From assembly GCF_006717075.1 (NCBI RefSeq), contig NZ_VFQC01000003.1, forward strand, positions 372,001-436,000: DNA of 64,000 nt. Direction: 5' to 3'. Every line of letters begins with the position of its first letter. The first letter of the stretch is position 1. Shown piece by piece: positions 9,706 to 17,968 of the stretch. The translations under genes were made by a program, and so were the position numbers. The notes beneath the pieces were generated by a model. The model had not been told where the DNA came from and did not search any database. It was given only the letters and a program-made list of their open reading frames with translations. Source of the DNA: Haloactinospora alba. Its GTDB lineage: Bacteria; Actinomycetota; Actinomycetes; Streptosporangiales; Streptosporangiaceae.

Positions 9706-10358
9706 TCGCGGAAGACGACGTGCTGCTCCGGCAGGGGCTCGTGCTGCTGCTGGAGATGGAAGGGGTCGAGGTGGCCGGGGTGGCCGACAACGCCACCACC
9801 CTCCTCGAACTGTTCACGGAACACGCCCCCGACGCCGCCGTCGTGGACGTCCGCCTCCCCCCGGGGTTCCAGGACGAGGGGCTGCGCGCCGCAGCCGAGA
9901 TCCGCAGGCGCGTGCCCGACTTCCCGGTGCTGGTGCTGTCCGCCTACGTCGAACACCGCTACGCCGACGAACTCCTCGGCGGCGGGGGGCGCGGCGTGGG
10001 CTACCTCCTCAAGGACCGGGTGGGCGACGTCGCCCAGTTCACCGACGCCCTCACCCGCGTCGCCGAGGGCGGGCTGGCCCTCGACCCGGACGTGGTCGCC
10101 CAACTGCTGCACGGCCGCGCCCAGGACGCCCCGCTGGCCTCCCTGACACCCCGGGAGCACGAGGTGCTGCGTCTCATGGCCGAGGGCCACGACAACGAGC
10201 GCATCCGCACCCTGCTCGACCTGTCCACACCCGCCGTCGGGAAGTACATCGGCGCGATCTTCCACAAGCTCGGGCTGTCCCAGGACGGCAACGGGCACCG
10301 CCGCGTCCAGGCGGTACTGACCTACCTCCGCGGGGGAGTGCCGGACTCCGCGCGGTAG
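9693..10358 (+). CDS. NarL/FixJ-family response regulator
   Basis: A 221-residue DNA-binding response regulator. The receiver domain begins 'VLIAEDDVLLRQG' and has the phosphoacceptor Asp in 'AAVVDVRLPPG' and the conserved Lys in 'GYLLKDRVG'. The C-terminal LuxR-type helix-turn-helix ('LTPREHEVLRLMAEG') carries out DNA binding. The GTG start overlaps the kinase gene by 13 bases, so the two are made together. The nearest candidate target is the divergent ABC exporter. Confidence 0.92.
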   Translation: MRVLIAEDDVLLRQGLVLLLEMEGVEVAGVADNATTLLELFTEHAPDAAVVDVRLPPGFQDEGLRAAAEIRRRVPDFPVLVLSAYVEHRYADELLGGGGRGVGYLLKDRVGDVAQFTDALTRVAEGGLALDPDVVAQLLHGRAQDAPLASLTPREHEVLRLMAEGHDNERIRTLLDLSTPAVGKYIGAIFHKLGLSQDGNGHRRVQAVLTYLRGGVPDSAR

Positions 10359-10525
10359 CGCGTATGACCGGGAGAGAGCCGGGACGAGCTGGGGTAGAGC
10401 CGGGACCCGCGAGGTGCGGGTGCGCGGCAAGTCCGCTCCCGCCCGGCGCCGCACCCGGCTTCCGCTGGCCGTTCCGCCGTCGTGCGACGCCGATCGCTGA
10501 GGGGCGCAGGGTCCACGGCTCTGCC

Positions 10526-10675
10526 GACCCATCCCCACGTGCGTGGGGCTCATCCGATCCCGCAGGATATCGAGGTCGACCAGGACGGTCCATCCCCACG
10601 TGCGTGGGGCTCACGATCGAGGTGTATGCCCGATCGGCCGGCATCCGGGTCCATCCCCACGTGCGTGGGGCTCAC
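10526..10675 (-). CRISPR. Short CRISPR array, type I-E-like repeats (3 repeats, 2 spacers)
   Basis: Three 28-base repeats lie at 10526-10553, 10587-10614 and 10648-10675 with two 33-base spacers, an exact period of 61. Each repeat has a core in which CCCCAC and GTGGGG form a stem around GTGC. The copies at 10587 and 10648 are identical. The copy at 10526 differs at its second, third and last bases, as expected for the leader-distal terminal repeat. Read on the minus strand the repeat begins GTGAGCCCC and ends GGATGGACC, which has the form of actinobacterial type I-E repeats. The leader would therefore lie to the right. No cas gene is present in the window. Confidence 0.9.
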
Positions 10676-10760
10676 CCTTCGCCACCTGCGAGAATGCGCT
10701 CCGTTATTGTTTTGTAATTCCACAGGGTCGGTGTTCCGGTGAATGCGGTCAGGATCTGAC
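10676..10760 (-). promoter_or_regulatory. Putative CRISPR leader
   Basis: The sequence next to the perfect (leader-proximal) repeat contains an AT-rich stretch at about 10703-10720 (ttattgttttgtaattc) within otherwise GC-rich DNA. The position and composition fit a leader with the array promoter reading on the minus strand. This is inference from orientation; no leader motif was recognised. Confidence 0.45.
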
Positions 10761-10959
10761 CGTACCGTCGTGCCACTGAGACCGCACCCCCCGTGTGAAC
10801 CGAGAGGACAGCCCGCTCCCGTTCTGGCGGCACGGCTCACGCGCCGCCATCGTAGTCGGCCACGTATCGCGTGCGGTGAATGCGTGGTTTTCCTCGATCT
10901 CGACGCCAGCGGCGGATCCCGCACCCGGCGAGGAGCTGGGTGCGGGACCCGCGCGGGGG

Positions 10960-11163
10960 TTAGTGGTCGTACTGGGGCGGGATCGTGGTCTCGGTGTCGT
11001 CGGTGTCGGTGTTCTCGTCGCCGAGCCAGGTGTCCACGCAGGTGTGGAGTTCCTGCAGGGTGTCGTGGATCTGGTTGGGCCACAGGGCGCCGCCCTCCAT
11101 GGCCCAGGCGAGCTGCTCCAGTAGGTCGCGCAGCTGCCGGCGCTCGTGCGGAGTGAGGTTCAC
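10960..11163 (-). CDS. Small hypothetical protein
   Basis: A 67-residue acidic protein of unknown function. The N-terminal half ('TPHERRQLRDLLEQLAWAM') looks helical; the C-terminal tail is rich in Asp and Thr. Its GTG start overlaps the stop of the upstream HTH gene by four bases (GTGA), the same coupling seen between the other two genes of this small operon, and this is the main reason to believe it is real. Confidence 0.65.
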   Translation of the reverse strand: MNLTPHERRQLRDLLEQLAWAMEGGALWPNQIHDTLQELHTCVDTWLGDENTDTDDTETTIPPQYDH

Positions 11164-11375
11164 GACTGGCCACCTCCCTGGTCCTGGTGGATGGTGGCCC
11201 TCAGAGCCTGGACATCGTCCGGGAGGAACCGGCGGTGCCCGCCCGGGGTGACCAGTGCCGGGGACAGGCGCCCCTCACGCACCCAAGTGTTGACGGTGGA
11301 GGTGGTCACACCGAACACCTCGGCCACGTCCCCCGGACGCAGCAGCGGAGAGGACCAGTTCTGGGGGATGCTCAC
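11160..11375 (-). CDS. Small MerR/excisionase-like helix-turn-helix protein
   Basis: A 71-residue DNA-binding protein with one winged helix-turn-helix: 'LRPGDVAEVFGVTTSTVNTW' followed by the wing 'TPGGHRRF', the pattern of BldC, MerR and excisionase-type domains. The GTG at 11375 overlaps the stop of the gene before it by four bases, so I prefer it to an ATG 15 codons upstream. Its targets are unknown. It sits in a three-gene operon divergent from an XRE/DUF397 pair. Confidence 0.78.
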   Translation of the reverse strand: MSIPQNWSSPLLRPGDVAEVFGVTTSTVNTWVREGRLSPALVTPGGHRRFLPDDVQALRATIHQDQGGGQS

Positions 11376-11875
11376 CGGACCACCCCCACCGGGGTTGTCT
11401 GCTCGCGCTGGCCTAGCCATTGCCGCACCAGCGGGGACAACTCCGCACGCACATCGTCCAACCCGTCCCCATACACCGGCGGGGCGGAAGACTCCGGAGC
11501 GGGGACGGCCGCGCCACAGGCCAGGCAGCGCCGTCCTTTCTCCTGTTCCCGCCGGTGGCGTTCGTGCTGGGTCACGTAGGGCCGCACCGGACTGTGCTCC
11601 TCGGGATCAAGCACCTCGGGCTCGAGAAACGCGGCCGGGGGCACCATGCCGTTGTTCGCGTCCCGGCAGGAGAACCCGGTCTGGTCGTAGGTCCCACCCC
11701 GTGGCGACGGCACGGTGAAGCGGCGTGCCGTACCTCGCCTCGCGGGTGGCGGTGGTGCGGCTTGCGGTACGGGGCATTCATAGCGGCCCCGGTAGCGCGT
11801 GGGCGGGAACAGGGCGACAGCCAGCACCGTGAGCAGCGTCCACAGGGACGCGAGGGTGCGAATAAACTGGAGCAT
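11372..11875 (-). CDS. Hypothetical protein with N-terminal membrane segment
   Basis: A protein of 167 residues that I do not recognise. It starts with one hydrophobic segment ('LASLWTLLTVLAVALF'), followed by a Pro-rich stretch and a soluble region with a 'CLACG' pair that could bind metal. Two ATG codons lie close together; the one at 11875 has AGGAG nine bases before it, while the one at 11881 has only three bases of spacing. It is the first gene of a three-gene operon whose members all overlap by four bases. Confidence 0.65.
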   Translation of the reverse strand: MLQFIRTLASLWTLLTVLAVALFPPTRYRGRYECPVPQAAPPPPARRGTARRFTVPSPRGGTYDQTGFSCRDANNGMVPPAAFLEPEVLDPEEHSPVRPYVTQHERHRREQEKGRRCLACGAAVPAPESSAPPVYGDGLDDVRAELSPLVRQWLGQREQTTPVGVVR

Positions 11876-12065
11876 TGTCATCGACTCCTGGTCAGTTGAT
11901 GGCCACGCCTCCGGAGAGTTCGGGCTCTCGCGGAGGCTTTCTTATGGGTTGAGCTACTAGGGTCCACAATGCCTACACACTTTTTGGGTATCCAGAGCCT
12001 CCACATTTTCATCAGTTTCTGTCCATGGTGTGGCAATCTGTAGCGCTGCTGTGTAATTATGTGGC

Positions 12066-12872
12066 ATGGCTGTTCACGTTAATCCTGCCTGGAAACGCTT
12101 CGGAGCTGAGACCAAACGTCGCCGTGCTGCGAGCGGACTGACCCAGACAATGCTTCAAGGCAAGGCCGGAATATCGGCTTCGATGTTGTCAGCGATCGAA
12201 AACGGTTCCCGTGCTCCCAAGCGCGATCACGCGGAACTACTGGATGTCGCGCTATCTACAGGGGGCGCACTGGTTCGGCTCTGGCTGGACATTAACGACA
12301 GCGTGGACGTTCCCGAATGGTGGAGAGACATCGGGCTGCTCGAACGCGAGGCCGTGGAGCTCCGTGAATACCAGATGACGCTGATACCGGGACTGCTCCA
12401 GACTAGGGACTACGCACACACTGCTATGCGCCTCGGGCGACGATGGGACCCGGCCGATACGATCGAACGCGATGTCGAAGCTCGGCTAGCTCGCTGGAAT
12501 ACCCTGCGCGCGGACGCGGTGCTGTGGTTCGTCGTGGACGAGTACGCCTTCACACGTGTGGTGCGCGACATACAGCTGATGAGGGAGCAGCTTGACCAAG
12601 TGTTGGGGCTTGTGGACTCCGGGAGCGTCGAACTCCAGGTGATACCCCAGCCGCGACCGATGCACCCGGGGATGAGTGGTCCGTTACGTCTGTTGGACTT
12701 CGTGGGGCGAAGTCCTGTCGCCCTGGCTGAACATCTGGTGGGCGAGGAGGTCATCGACACACCCGACAGTGTCCGCCGCTGCCGGACTTTGTTCGGGGCG
12801 CTCCAGGCAGAGGCGCTATCGCCAACGGAATCTACCAGGATGATCAGGGAGCTCAGGAAGGACTACGAATGA
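12066..12872 (+). CDS. XRE-family regulator with DUF5753 domain
   Basis: A 268-residue regulator. The N-terminal helix-turn-helix spans about residues 12-65 ('SGLTQTMLQGKAGISASMLS'), and the rest matches the DUF5753 sensor-like domain ('MTLIPGLLQTRDYA', 'RLARW', 'GPLRLLDF'). Such proteins occur in dozens of copies in actinomycetes, nearly always beside a DUF397 gene, as here (ATGA overlap). The 180 bases upstream are AT-rich compared with the surroundings and hold the promoters for this gene and the divergent three-gene operon. Confidence 0.9.
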   Translation: MAVHVNPAWKRFGAETKRRRAASGLTQTMLQGKAGISASMLSAIENGSRAPKRDHAELLDVALSTGGALVRLWLDINDSVDVPEWWRDIGLLEREAVELREYQMTLIPGLLQTRDYAHTAMRLGRRWDPADTIERDVEARLARWNTLRADAVLWFVVDEYAFTRVVRDIQLMREQLDQVLGLVDSGSVELQVIPQPRPMHPGMSGPLRLLDFVGRSPVALAEHLVGEEVIDTPDSVRRCRTLFGALQAEALSPTESTRMIRELRKDYE

Positions 12873-13057
12873 CCAGGAAACACCAGGACTGGCACAAATC
12901 CAGCTACAGTGGCGGCAGCACCGGCAACTGCGTCGAGGTCGCTGAGGGGACGGTGACCGCTGTCCGCGACACCCAGAACCGGCAGGACGGCCACCTGTCC
13001 TTCTCTGCGTCTGAGTGGAAGGTGTTCCTCGACGAGGTGCGCGCCGATAACCTGTAA
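12869..13057 (+). CDS. DUF397 domain protein
   Basis: A 62-residue protein consisting only of a DUF397 domain: 'WHKSSYSGG' and 'NCVEVAEG' near the N-terminus, 'VRDTQNRQDG' in the middle, and 'SEWKVFLDEV' at the end. It overlaps the XRE gene by four bases. Family members are partners of the XRE regulators; some act antagonistically to them, but no enzymatic role is known. Confidence 0.92.
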   Translation: MTRKHQDWHKSSYSGGSTGNCVEVAEGTVTAVRDTQNRQDGHLSFSASEWKVFLDEVRADNL

Positions 13058-13100
13058 CACTCACCTCGTGGCGCCCCTCGGCCACAGGGAGAGAAAACCT

Positions 13101-13128
13101 CAGCCTCCGGTGATCCGGGGGCTGTTTT
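13101..13128 (+). terminator. Rho-independent terminator after the XRE/DUF397 pair
   Basis: CAGCCTCCGG and CCGGGGGCTG form a ten-base GC-rich stem with a TGAT loop, followed by a run of four T. Four A residues on the other side make it weakly bidirectional. Confidence 0.85.
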
Positions 13129-13438
13129 CATTTGGCCACTGCTCCTGCACAGGCACAGCGCCTTCTCCTTCCTGGAGCAACTGCTAGGGAAGCCCTATGG
13201 TCGGATGCTGGAACCGGTGCAATCGGACCGACACCCGCCCCCACACACAGCTCCCAAGCGGCTAATGTGACCAGCTAAATGGAGCCGATACTGATACAGG
13301 CATCCTGCTACTGACAGGACTTGGCTCACCCCTCGTCCGCCATTGACGCCCAGGCGCGCCCGGACGCGCATCCCGACACCCCGAGGAGTGCGTGGGGAAC
13401 CCCGGGGCCACCCCTCGCCGCCCGATGGGAGCACCCGA

Positions 13439-13966
13439 TTGGACCTGATCAGCAGCGAGCAGCGTAACAATCTGTTCGAGACCTTCGAGAGCGACGCGTT
13501 CCACCTCGAACTACGCGACTCTTACCATGTGTCCGGAGAAAACGGTCCGTTCACCGCTTGGCTGAACGGAACCCCTGACGATCAGGCATGGCTGCAGCCC
13601 TGGTTGGATCTGATGCGCTCGGCGACCGACGGTGGCCGCAGGGTGCGTCGGGTGCGCGTGGTCACCGAACCGATCTCCGACTACATCCGCTTCGAGCATG
13701 AGGGCACCCGGGAGAACCAGGAAGCGGGCGAGGACATCCGGTGGCTACCTCGCCACCAGCTCCCCGCCGGCTTCGCCGCACCGGTCGGCGGCAACGACTG
13801 GTGGCTCTTCGACGACCGGATCCTGGCTGTCGGTCACTTCGACGAGCATGGCCGTGTGCTGGGCTCCGAGATCATCACCGACCCCGCGACCGTCGCCGAG
13901 TGCGTTCGTGTCCGCGACGAGGTGTGGGCGCTGGCCATTCCACACAACGCCTACACGCCCCGCTGA
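13439..13966 (+). CDS. DUF6879 family protein
   Basis: A protein of about 175 residues matching the DUF6879 family seen beside XRE/DUF397 pairs in actinomycetes. Characteristic pieces are 'AFHLELRDSY' near the N-terminus, 'RRVRRVRVVTEPISDYIRFE' in the middle and 'DDRILAVGHFDEHGRV' near the end. The TTG at 13439 has GGGAG seven bases upstream and gives a product beginning just before the conserved region; the longer ATG form at 13343 would add a Pro/Arg-rich stretch with no family resemblance. The function is unknown; the neighbourhood points to the XRE/DUF397 regulatory module. Confidence 0.78.
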   Translation: MDLISSEQRNNLFETFESDAFHLELRDSYHVSGENGPFTAWLNGTPDDQAWLQPWLDLMRSATDGGRRVRRVRVVTEPISDYIRFEHEGTRENQEAGEDIRWLPRHQLPAGFAAPVGGNDWWLFDDRILAVGHFDEHGRVLGSEIITDPATVAECVRVRDEVWALAIPHNAYTPR

Positions 13967-14167
13967 CCACCACCTGACCGGCCAAGCCCGGCAAGCACGC
14001 GAAGTGTTGGGCCGCGCGGCCCCGCCCGGATCGATCCGGGAAGCGGGCTCCCGGGCACCGAGGGTGGAACCGGTTCCATGCCGGGCGGCCGAACGTGACT
14101 ACGGCTCAGGGCTGAGTACGGCACCGCCCAGCACCCATCGGGACGAACAGTGCCCGCCAAACGAGCC

Positions 14168-17100
14168 CTACGCGCGGTAGTGCCGCCGGAACTCCTCCGG
14201 ACCCAGCGACTCCCGCAGCGCCGCCGCCAGCTCCCGCACCCGCGGGCTGCCGTCGTCGCGCCGGCCCCGCGTGCGGGTCGCGTCCCCGAGCGCCCGCGCC
14301 GCCGAGGCCGATTCGCCTTTCCGGTGGTGGACCTCGGCCACCAGTTCCGCCACCAGCGCGCGTGACGGGGACTCCCCGATGGCCTCCGCCGCCGCCGCTG
14401 CCTCACCCGCGGTGGCTTCGGCCTCCGCGACGCGGCCCGAGGCCAGCAGCACCGCCCCCGACTGCCGCAGCACCTCCACCCGCAGGTAGCCGGTGTCGAA
14501 CCGCGCCTGCCCGAACAGGGACCGGGCCTCCGCCAACCGCTCCCGCGCCCGTTCGGGACGGTCCCGCGCCAGCTCGAGCTCGCTCAGTCCCAGCGCGCAC
14601 AGGACACGGTGCTCCACCACGGGGGTGCGCTCCCCGGTCAGCATCTCGGTGAACGTACGCTCCGCCTCGGAGAGCCGCCCGGAACGCAGCAGCTCCCCGC
14701 CCAGCTGGACCAGCACCAGGTTGCGGCTGTCCGCCGATCCCACCGGGCGCAGCAGCTCCAACGCGTCCCGCAGGTCCCGAACCGCCGCGTCCACGTCGCC
14801 CCGCAGCGACTGGTACTTGGACAGAGCCGCGACGAGCTGCGCCGTCATCCACGGGTCACCGATCGCCCGGAACTCCCGCACCGCACCGGCCGTGCAACGC
14901 TCCGCCGTCCCGCTGTCCCCGGTGGCCTCGGCCACCAGCGCCAGCGACGCCAACCCGGCGGCCCGCACCCACGGGTGGGTGCTCCGCCGCGCCCGCTCTG
15001 CACTCGCCCGAACCTGCTCGTGCTCGCCCGCCGCCAGCCAGCACTTGGACTCCAGCACCGCCAGCGGCGGGTAACTGTCCAGCGCCCGCACGCGCCGCGC
15101 CCGCTGGCCGACCTCCATCGCGGAGGGCTCCCGCCCGTCCTCGGAGTCCACCGGCAGTATCGTCCGCAGCGCGGCCAGCGCCGCCGCCCGCTCGCCGTCG
15201 TCGTCCGCCGGAACCCCACGGGTCCAGTACTCCGCCTCCTCGTACCGGCCCCGGATGATCCAGTACCAGCTCAACGCCATCACCACCCGCGCGGCCGGCT
15301 CGGGGGCGCCGCCCCGCACCACCGCGAGGGCGTTGTCGTACTCCCGGTCGAACACCTCGAGCGCGCGGCACTGGTCCGGCCCCAGCAGGTCCGAGGCGGT
15401 GCGCTCGCTCAGCCCCACGAAGTGGGCGGCGCGCCGCTCCCGCAGCACCTCCTCCTCACCGGCCTCCCGCAGCCGCTCCCTCAGGTACACCCGCGGCGTC
15501 TCCAACAGCCGGTACCGGGCCTCCCCGCTCTCCGGCACCACCGTGTGGACGAGCGACTTGTCCGCCAGGGACGCCAGCAGGTACGGAACCTCGGACTCGG
15601 GAACCCCCTCGCCGGCGCACACCGCGGCCGCCGTGTGCGCCGTGGCACCGCCCGGCAGCACGGACAGCCGCCGCGCCAGGGCGGACTCCGGACCGGTCAG
15701 CAGGTCCCAGCTCCAGTCCAGGACCGCCCGCAGCGTCTGGTGCCGGGCGAGCGTGGACCGGCGCACCCCGGACAGGAGCTGGAACCGCTCGTCCAGGCGC
15801 TGCGCCACCTGGGGAACCGTCATGGTGCGCACCCGCGCCGCCGCCAGTTCGAGTGCCAGCGGCAACCCGTCCAGCCGGCGGCACACCTCACGCACCGCGG
15901 CCTCGTTGTCGTCGGTGACCGAGAACCCCGGACGGGCGAGGGCAGCGTGCTCCCGGAACAGCTCCACGGCGGCGGGACTCTCCGGGTCCAGGGTGTCCAA
16001 CGCCAGGGTGGCCTCCCCGGCCACCGCCAGCGGCTCCCGACTGGTGGCCAGCACCCGCACGTCCGGGCACTCCGCCAGCAGCCGCAGCGCGAAGTCCGCC
16101 GCGTCGTCGATGAGGTGCTCGCAGTTGTCCAGCACCAGCAGCGTCCCGGACAGGGCCGAGGCGATCCGGGCGAACCGGTCCTGGTCCGGCAGCGCCCGCC
16201 CCAGCACGGGGGCGCTCTCCACGCCGGCGGCACTGGCGACCGCGTCGGTGATGCTGTGGCCGGTGCGCAGCGGAGAGAGGTCCACGAACCGGGCGCCGCT
16301 CCCACCGGCGAACTCCGCGGCGAGCCGCGTCTTGCCCACACCGCCCGGACCGAACAGGGTCACCAGCCGCGTGTCACGGAACAGCCGCCCCACCTCGGCG
16401 AGCTCCCCGTCCCGGCCCAGGAACCGGGTGAGGTACGGCCCCGGCGCGGTGTTGCCGCGCGGCGCCGGGGTGGGGGCGTGGCCGCGCAGCAGTTCGGTGT
16501 GCAGGTCGCGTACCCACGGCGCCGGGTCGGCCCCCAGGTCCGCGGCCAGCGCACGCCGGAGGTTCTCGTAGACGGTGAGGGCCTCGCTGTCCTGGCCGTT
16601 CTCGCGCAGCAGCCGCATCAGCAGCCCGTGGGCGCGCTCGTCGTGGGGGTGTTCGGCGCACAGCGCGCGCAGCTGCGGCAGGAACCGTGCCGGGTCGTCC
16701 AGCCGCGACTCCGCGTCGATGCGGTCCTCCACCGCCCTGCGGTGGGTCTCCCGCAGCCGGTGCGCCGCGGTGCGGGCGAAGGCGGTGTCGACGTCGGCCA
16801 GCGGCTCGCCCCACATGTCCAGTGCGGAACGCAGCCGCAGCACCGCCTCCCCCGGCGCCTGGTCGTTGAGCAGCCGCGAACCCTCCGCGGCGAGGTGTTC
16901 GAACTCCCACGCGTCTACATCGTGCGGGGCCACGTCCAGGATGTAACCGTCCCAGCCGGACAGGAGCGCCTCGGAGCCGTGCTCGCGCAGGTAGCCGCGG
17001 GTGCGGGACACGAGGCGCTGCAGCGTGTTCTTCCCGCCGGCGGGTGGGTCGCCGTCCCACAGGTCCTCCACCAGGGTGCGCGCGGGAACGGTCTCACCGG

Positions 17101-17209
17101 GGGAGAGCGCGAGCCGGGCCAGGAGAGCGACGACGCGGTGGCCCTCCACCGGGATCGTCCTGCCGTCCGAGTCCCGCACCGTGAATGGGCCCAACATCGT
17201 GACACGCAC
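14168..17209 (-). CDS. AfsR-like SARP transcriptional regulator with NB-ARC and TPR domains
   Basis: A large regulator of about 1013 residues. An OmpR-like winged helix ('LLGPF'-type opening, here 'MLGPFTVRD', then 'TLQRLVSRTRGYLREHG') and a bacterial transcriptional activation domain occupy roughly the first 250 residues. The NB-ARC ATPase begins near residue 275 with Walker A 'GPGGVGKTRLA' and Walker B-like 'LLVLDNCEHL'. The last 400 residues look like TPR repeats. The family activates secondary-metabolite operons and binds direct heptamer repeats. The GTG at 17209 gives the common opening 'RVTMLGPF'; the ATG at 17197 is an alternative. No biosynthetic cluster is adjacent, so its target is unclear. 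Confidence 0.92.
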   Translation of the reverse strand: MRVTMLGPFTVRDSDGRTIPVEGHRVVALLARLALSPGETVPARTLVEDLWDGDPPAGGKNTLQRLVSRTRGYLREHGSEALLSGWDGYILDVAPHDVDAWEFEHLAAEGSRLLNDQAPGEAVLRLRSALDMWGEPLADVDTAFARTAAHRLRETHRRAVEDRIDAESRLDDPARFLPQLRALCAEHPHDERAHGLLMRLLRENGQDSEALTVYENLRRALAADLGADPAPWVRDLHTELLRGHAPTPAPRGNTAPGPYLTRFLGRDGELAEVGRLFRDTRLVTLFGPGGVGKTRLAAEFAGGSGARFVDLSPLRTGHSITDAVASAAGVESAPVLGRALPDQDRFARIASALSGTLLVLDNCEHLIDDAADFALRLLAECPDVRVLATSREPLAVAGEATLALDTLDPESPAAVELFREHAALARPGFSVTDDNEAAVREVCRRLDGLPLALELAAARVRTMTVPQVAQRLDERFQLLSGVRRSTLARHQTLRAVLDWSWDLLTGPESALARRLSVLPGGATAHTAAAVCAGEGVPESEVPYLLASLADKSLVHTVVPESGEARYRLLETPRVYLRERLREAGEEEVLRERRAAHFVGLSERTASDLLGPDQCRALEVFDREYDNALAVVRGGAPEPAARVVMALSWYWIIRGRYEEAEYWTRGVPADDDGERAAALAALRTILPVDSEDGREPSAMEVGQRARRVRALDSYPPLAVLESKCWLAAGEHEQVRASAERARRSTHPWVRAAGLASLALVAEATGDSGTAERCTAGAVREFRAIGDPWMTAQLVAALSKYQSLRGDVDAAVRDLRDALELLRPVGSADSRNLVLVQLGGELLRSGRLSEAERTFTEMLTGERTPVVEHRVLCALGLSELELARDRPERARERLAEARSLFGQARFDTGYLRVEVLRQSGAVLLASGRVAEAEATAGEAAAAAEAIGESPSRALVAELVAEVHHRKGESASAARALGDATRTRGRRDDGSPRVRELAAALRESLGPEEFRRHYRA

Positions 17210-17472
17210 TCTCGTAATGTGCCAGACCACCGGAGGGGGAACAACGTTGCCCCGGTCACGCCGGGGGGAGGGGTGGCCGGCCCGTGTGGGGCGGGGCGGG
17301 GAGGGGACGAGGGGCGTTCGCGCTCTCCCCCGTGAACGCGGCGCTCCCGGAGCTGGTGGGAACAACGAGTGTTTCCGGGACGGTCGTCGGGAGAAGGGGG
17401 CGTTTCGTCGAAAGGAAGGGGAGTCGCGTATCCTTTCGCGTGATTTCTCCCCGGAATTTTGAGGTGTTCTCG

Positions 17473-17823
17473 TTGCGACTTCCCAGGTCAGTGCTGTGGG
17501 TTCGGATTCTGTTGTTCGTCCTCGGCGGTTTCTGGGCGGCCATGGCGGTGGCCAGTCTCCTGATGCTGGGTCTGGACGCCTACGCGCTGGGGTATGCCGT
17601 CATGGAACTCCTCCCGGCCGCGTTCCTGATCACTCTGGCCAGTGTGATCAGGAAAAACGGTGTGGTCGTGTTCTGGCTGGTGCTGGTGAGCATGACGTTG
17701 TACCTGCTCATCACACTGGTGCTGGTGCTGGGAGGGAACGCTGTCACGCAGCTCCTGCTGCCCGCCATGATTCTCATCCTGCTGTTGCGATCCAGCTCAC
17801 GTGCGTTTTTCCTGCAGCGTTGA
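17473..17823 (+). CDS. Small four-helix membrane protein
   Basis: A protein of about 116 residues made almost entirely of four predicted membrane helices ('VLWVRILLFVLGGFWAAM', 'AVMELLPAAFLITLASV', 'VVVFWLVLVSMTLYLLI', 'LLLPAMILILLL'). The TTG at 17473 has GAGG eight bases upstream; the GTG at 17464 is the other option. I recognise no family. It lies upstream of the polymorphic toxin gene, with about 145 bases between, but a link is not shown. Confidence 0.65.
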   Translation: MRLPRSVLWVRILLFVLGGFWAAMAVASLLMLGLDAYALGYAVMELLPAAFLITLASVIRKNGVVVFWLVLVSMTLYLLITLVLVLGGNAVTQLLLPAMILILLLRSSSRAFFLQR

Positions 17824-17968
17824 TCAGGAAAAACAGTTTCCCTTCTGCACTGTGTTCCTCACTCAGTGACATAACGGACATTACGCTCTAGATCCGTATT
17901 TTCGTTCTTGGTAACGTACGCGTCGCTATAACCGCGTTCAATATGTCCATATACGTGTGGGGAAACGC

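Noticed and set aside
10364..10779. Plus-strand open frames rich in 'SPRAWG' and 'PHVRGAH'
   Set aside because: These are translations of the CRISPR repeats in three frames, a well-known source of false proteins.
14609..17335. A 908-codon plus-strand open frame
   Set aside because: It is the antisense of the SARP regulator, rich in Arg/Gln/His/Pro, and has no family resemblance; high GC keeps such frames open.
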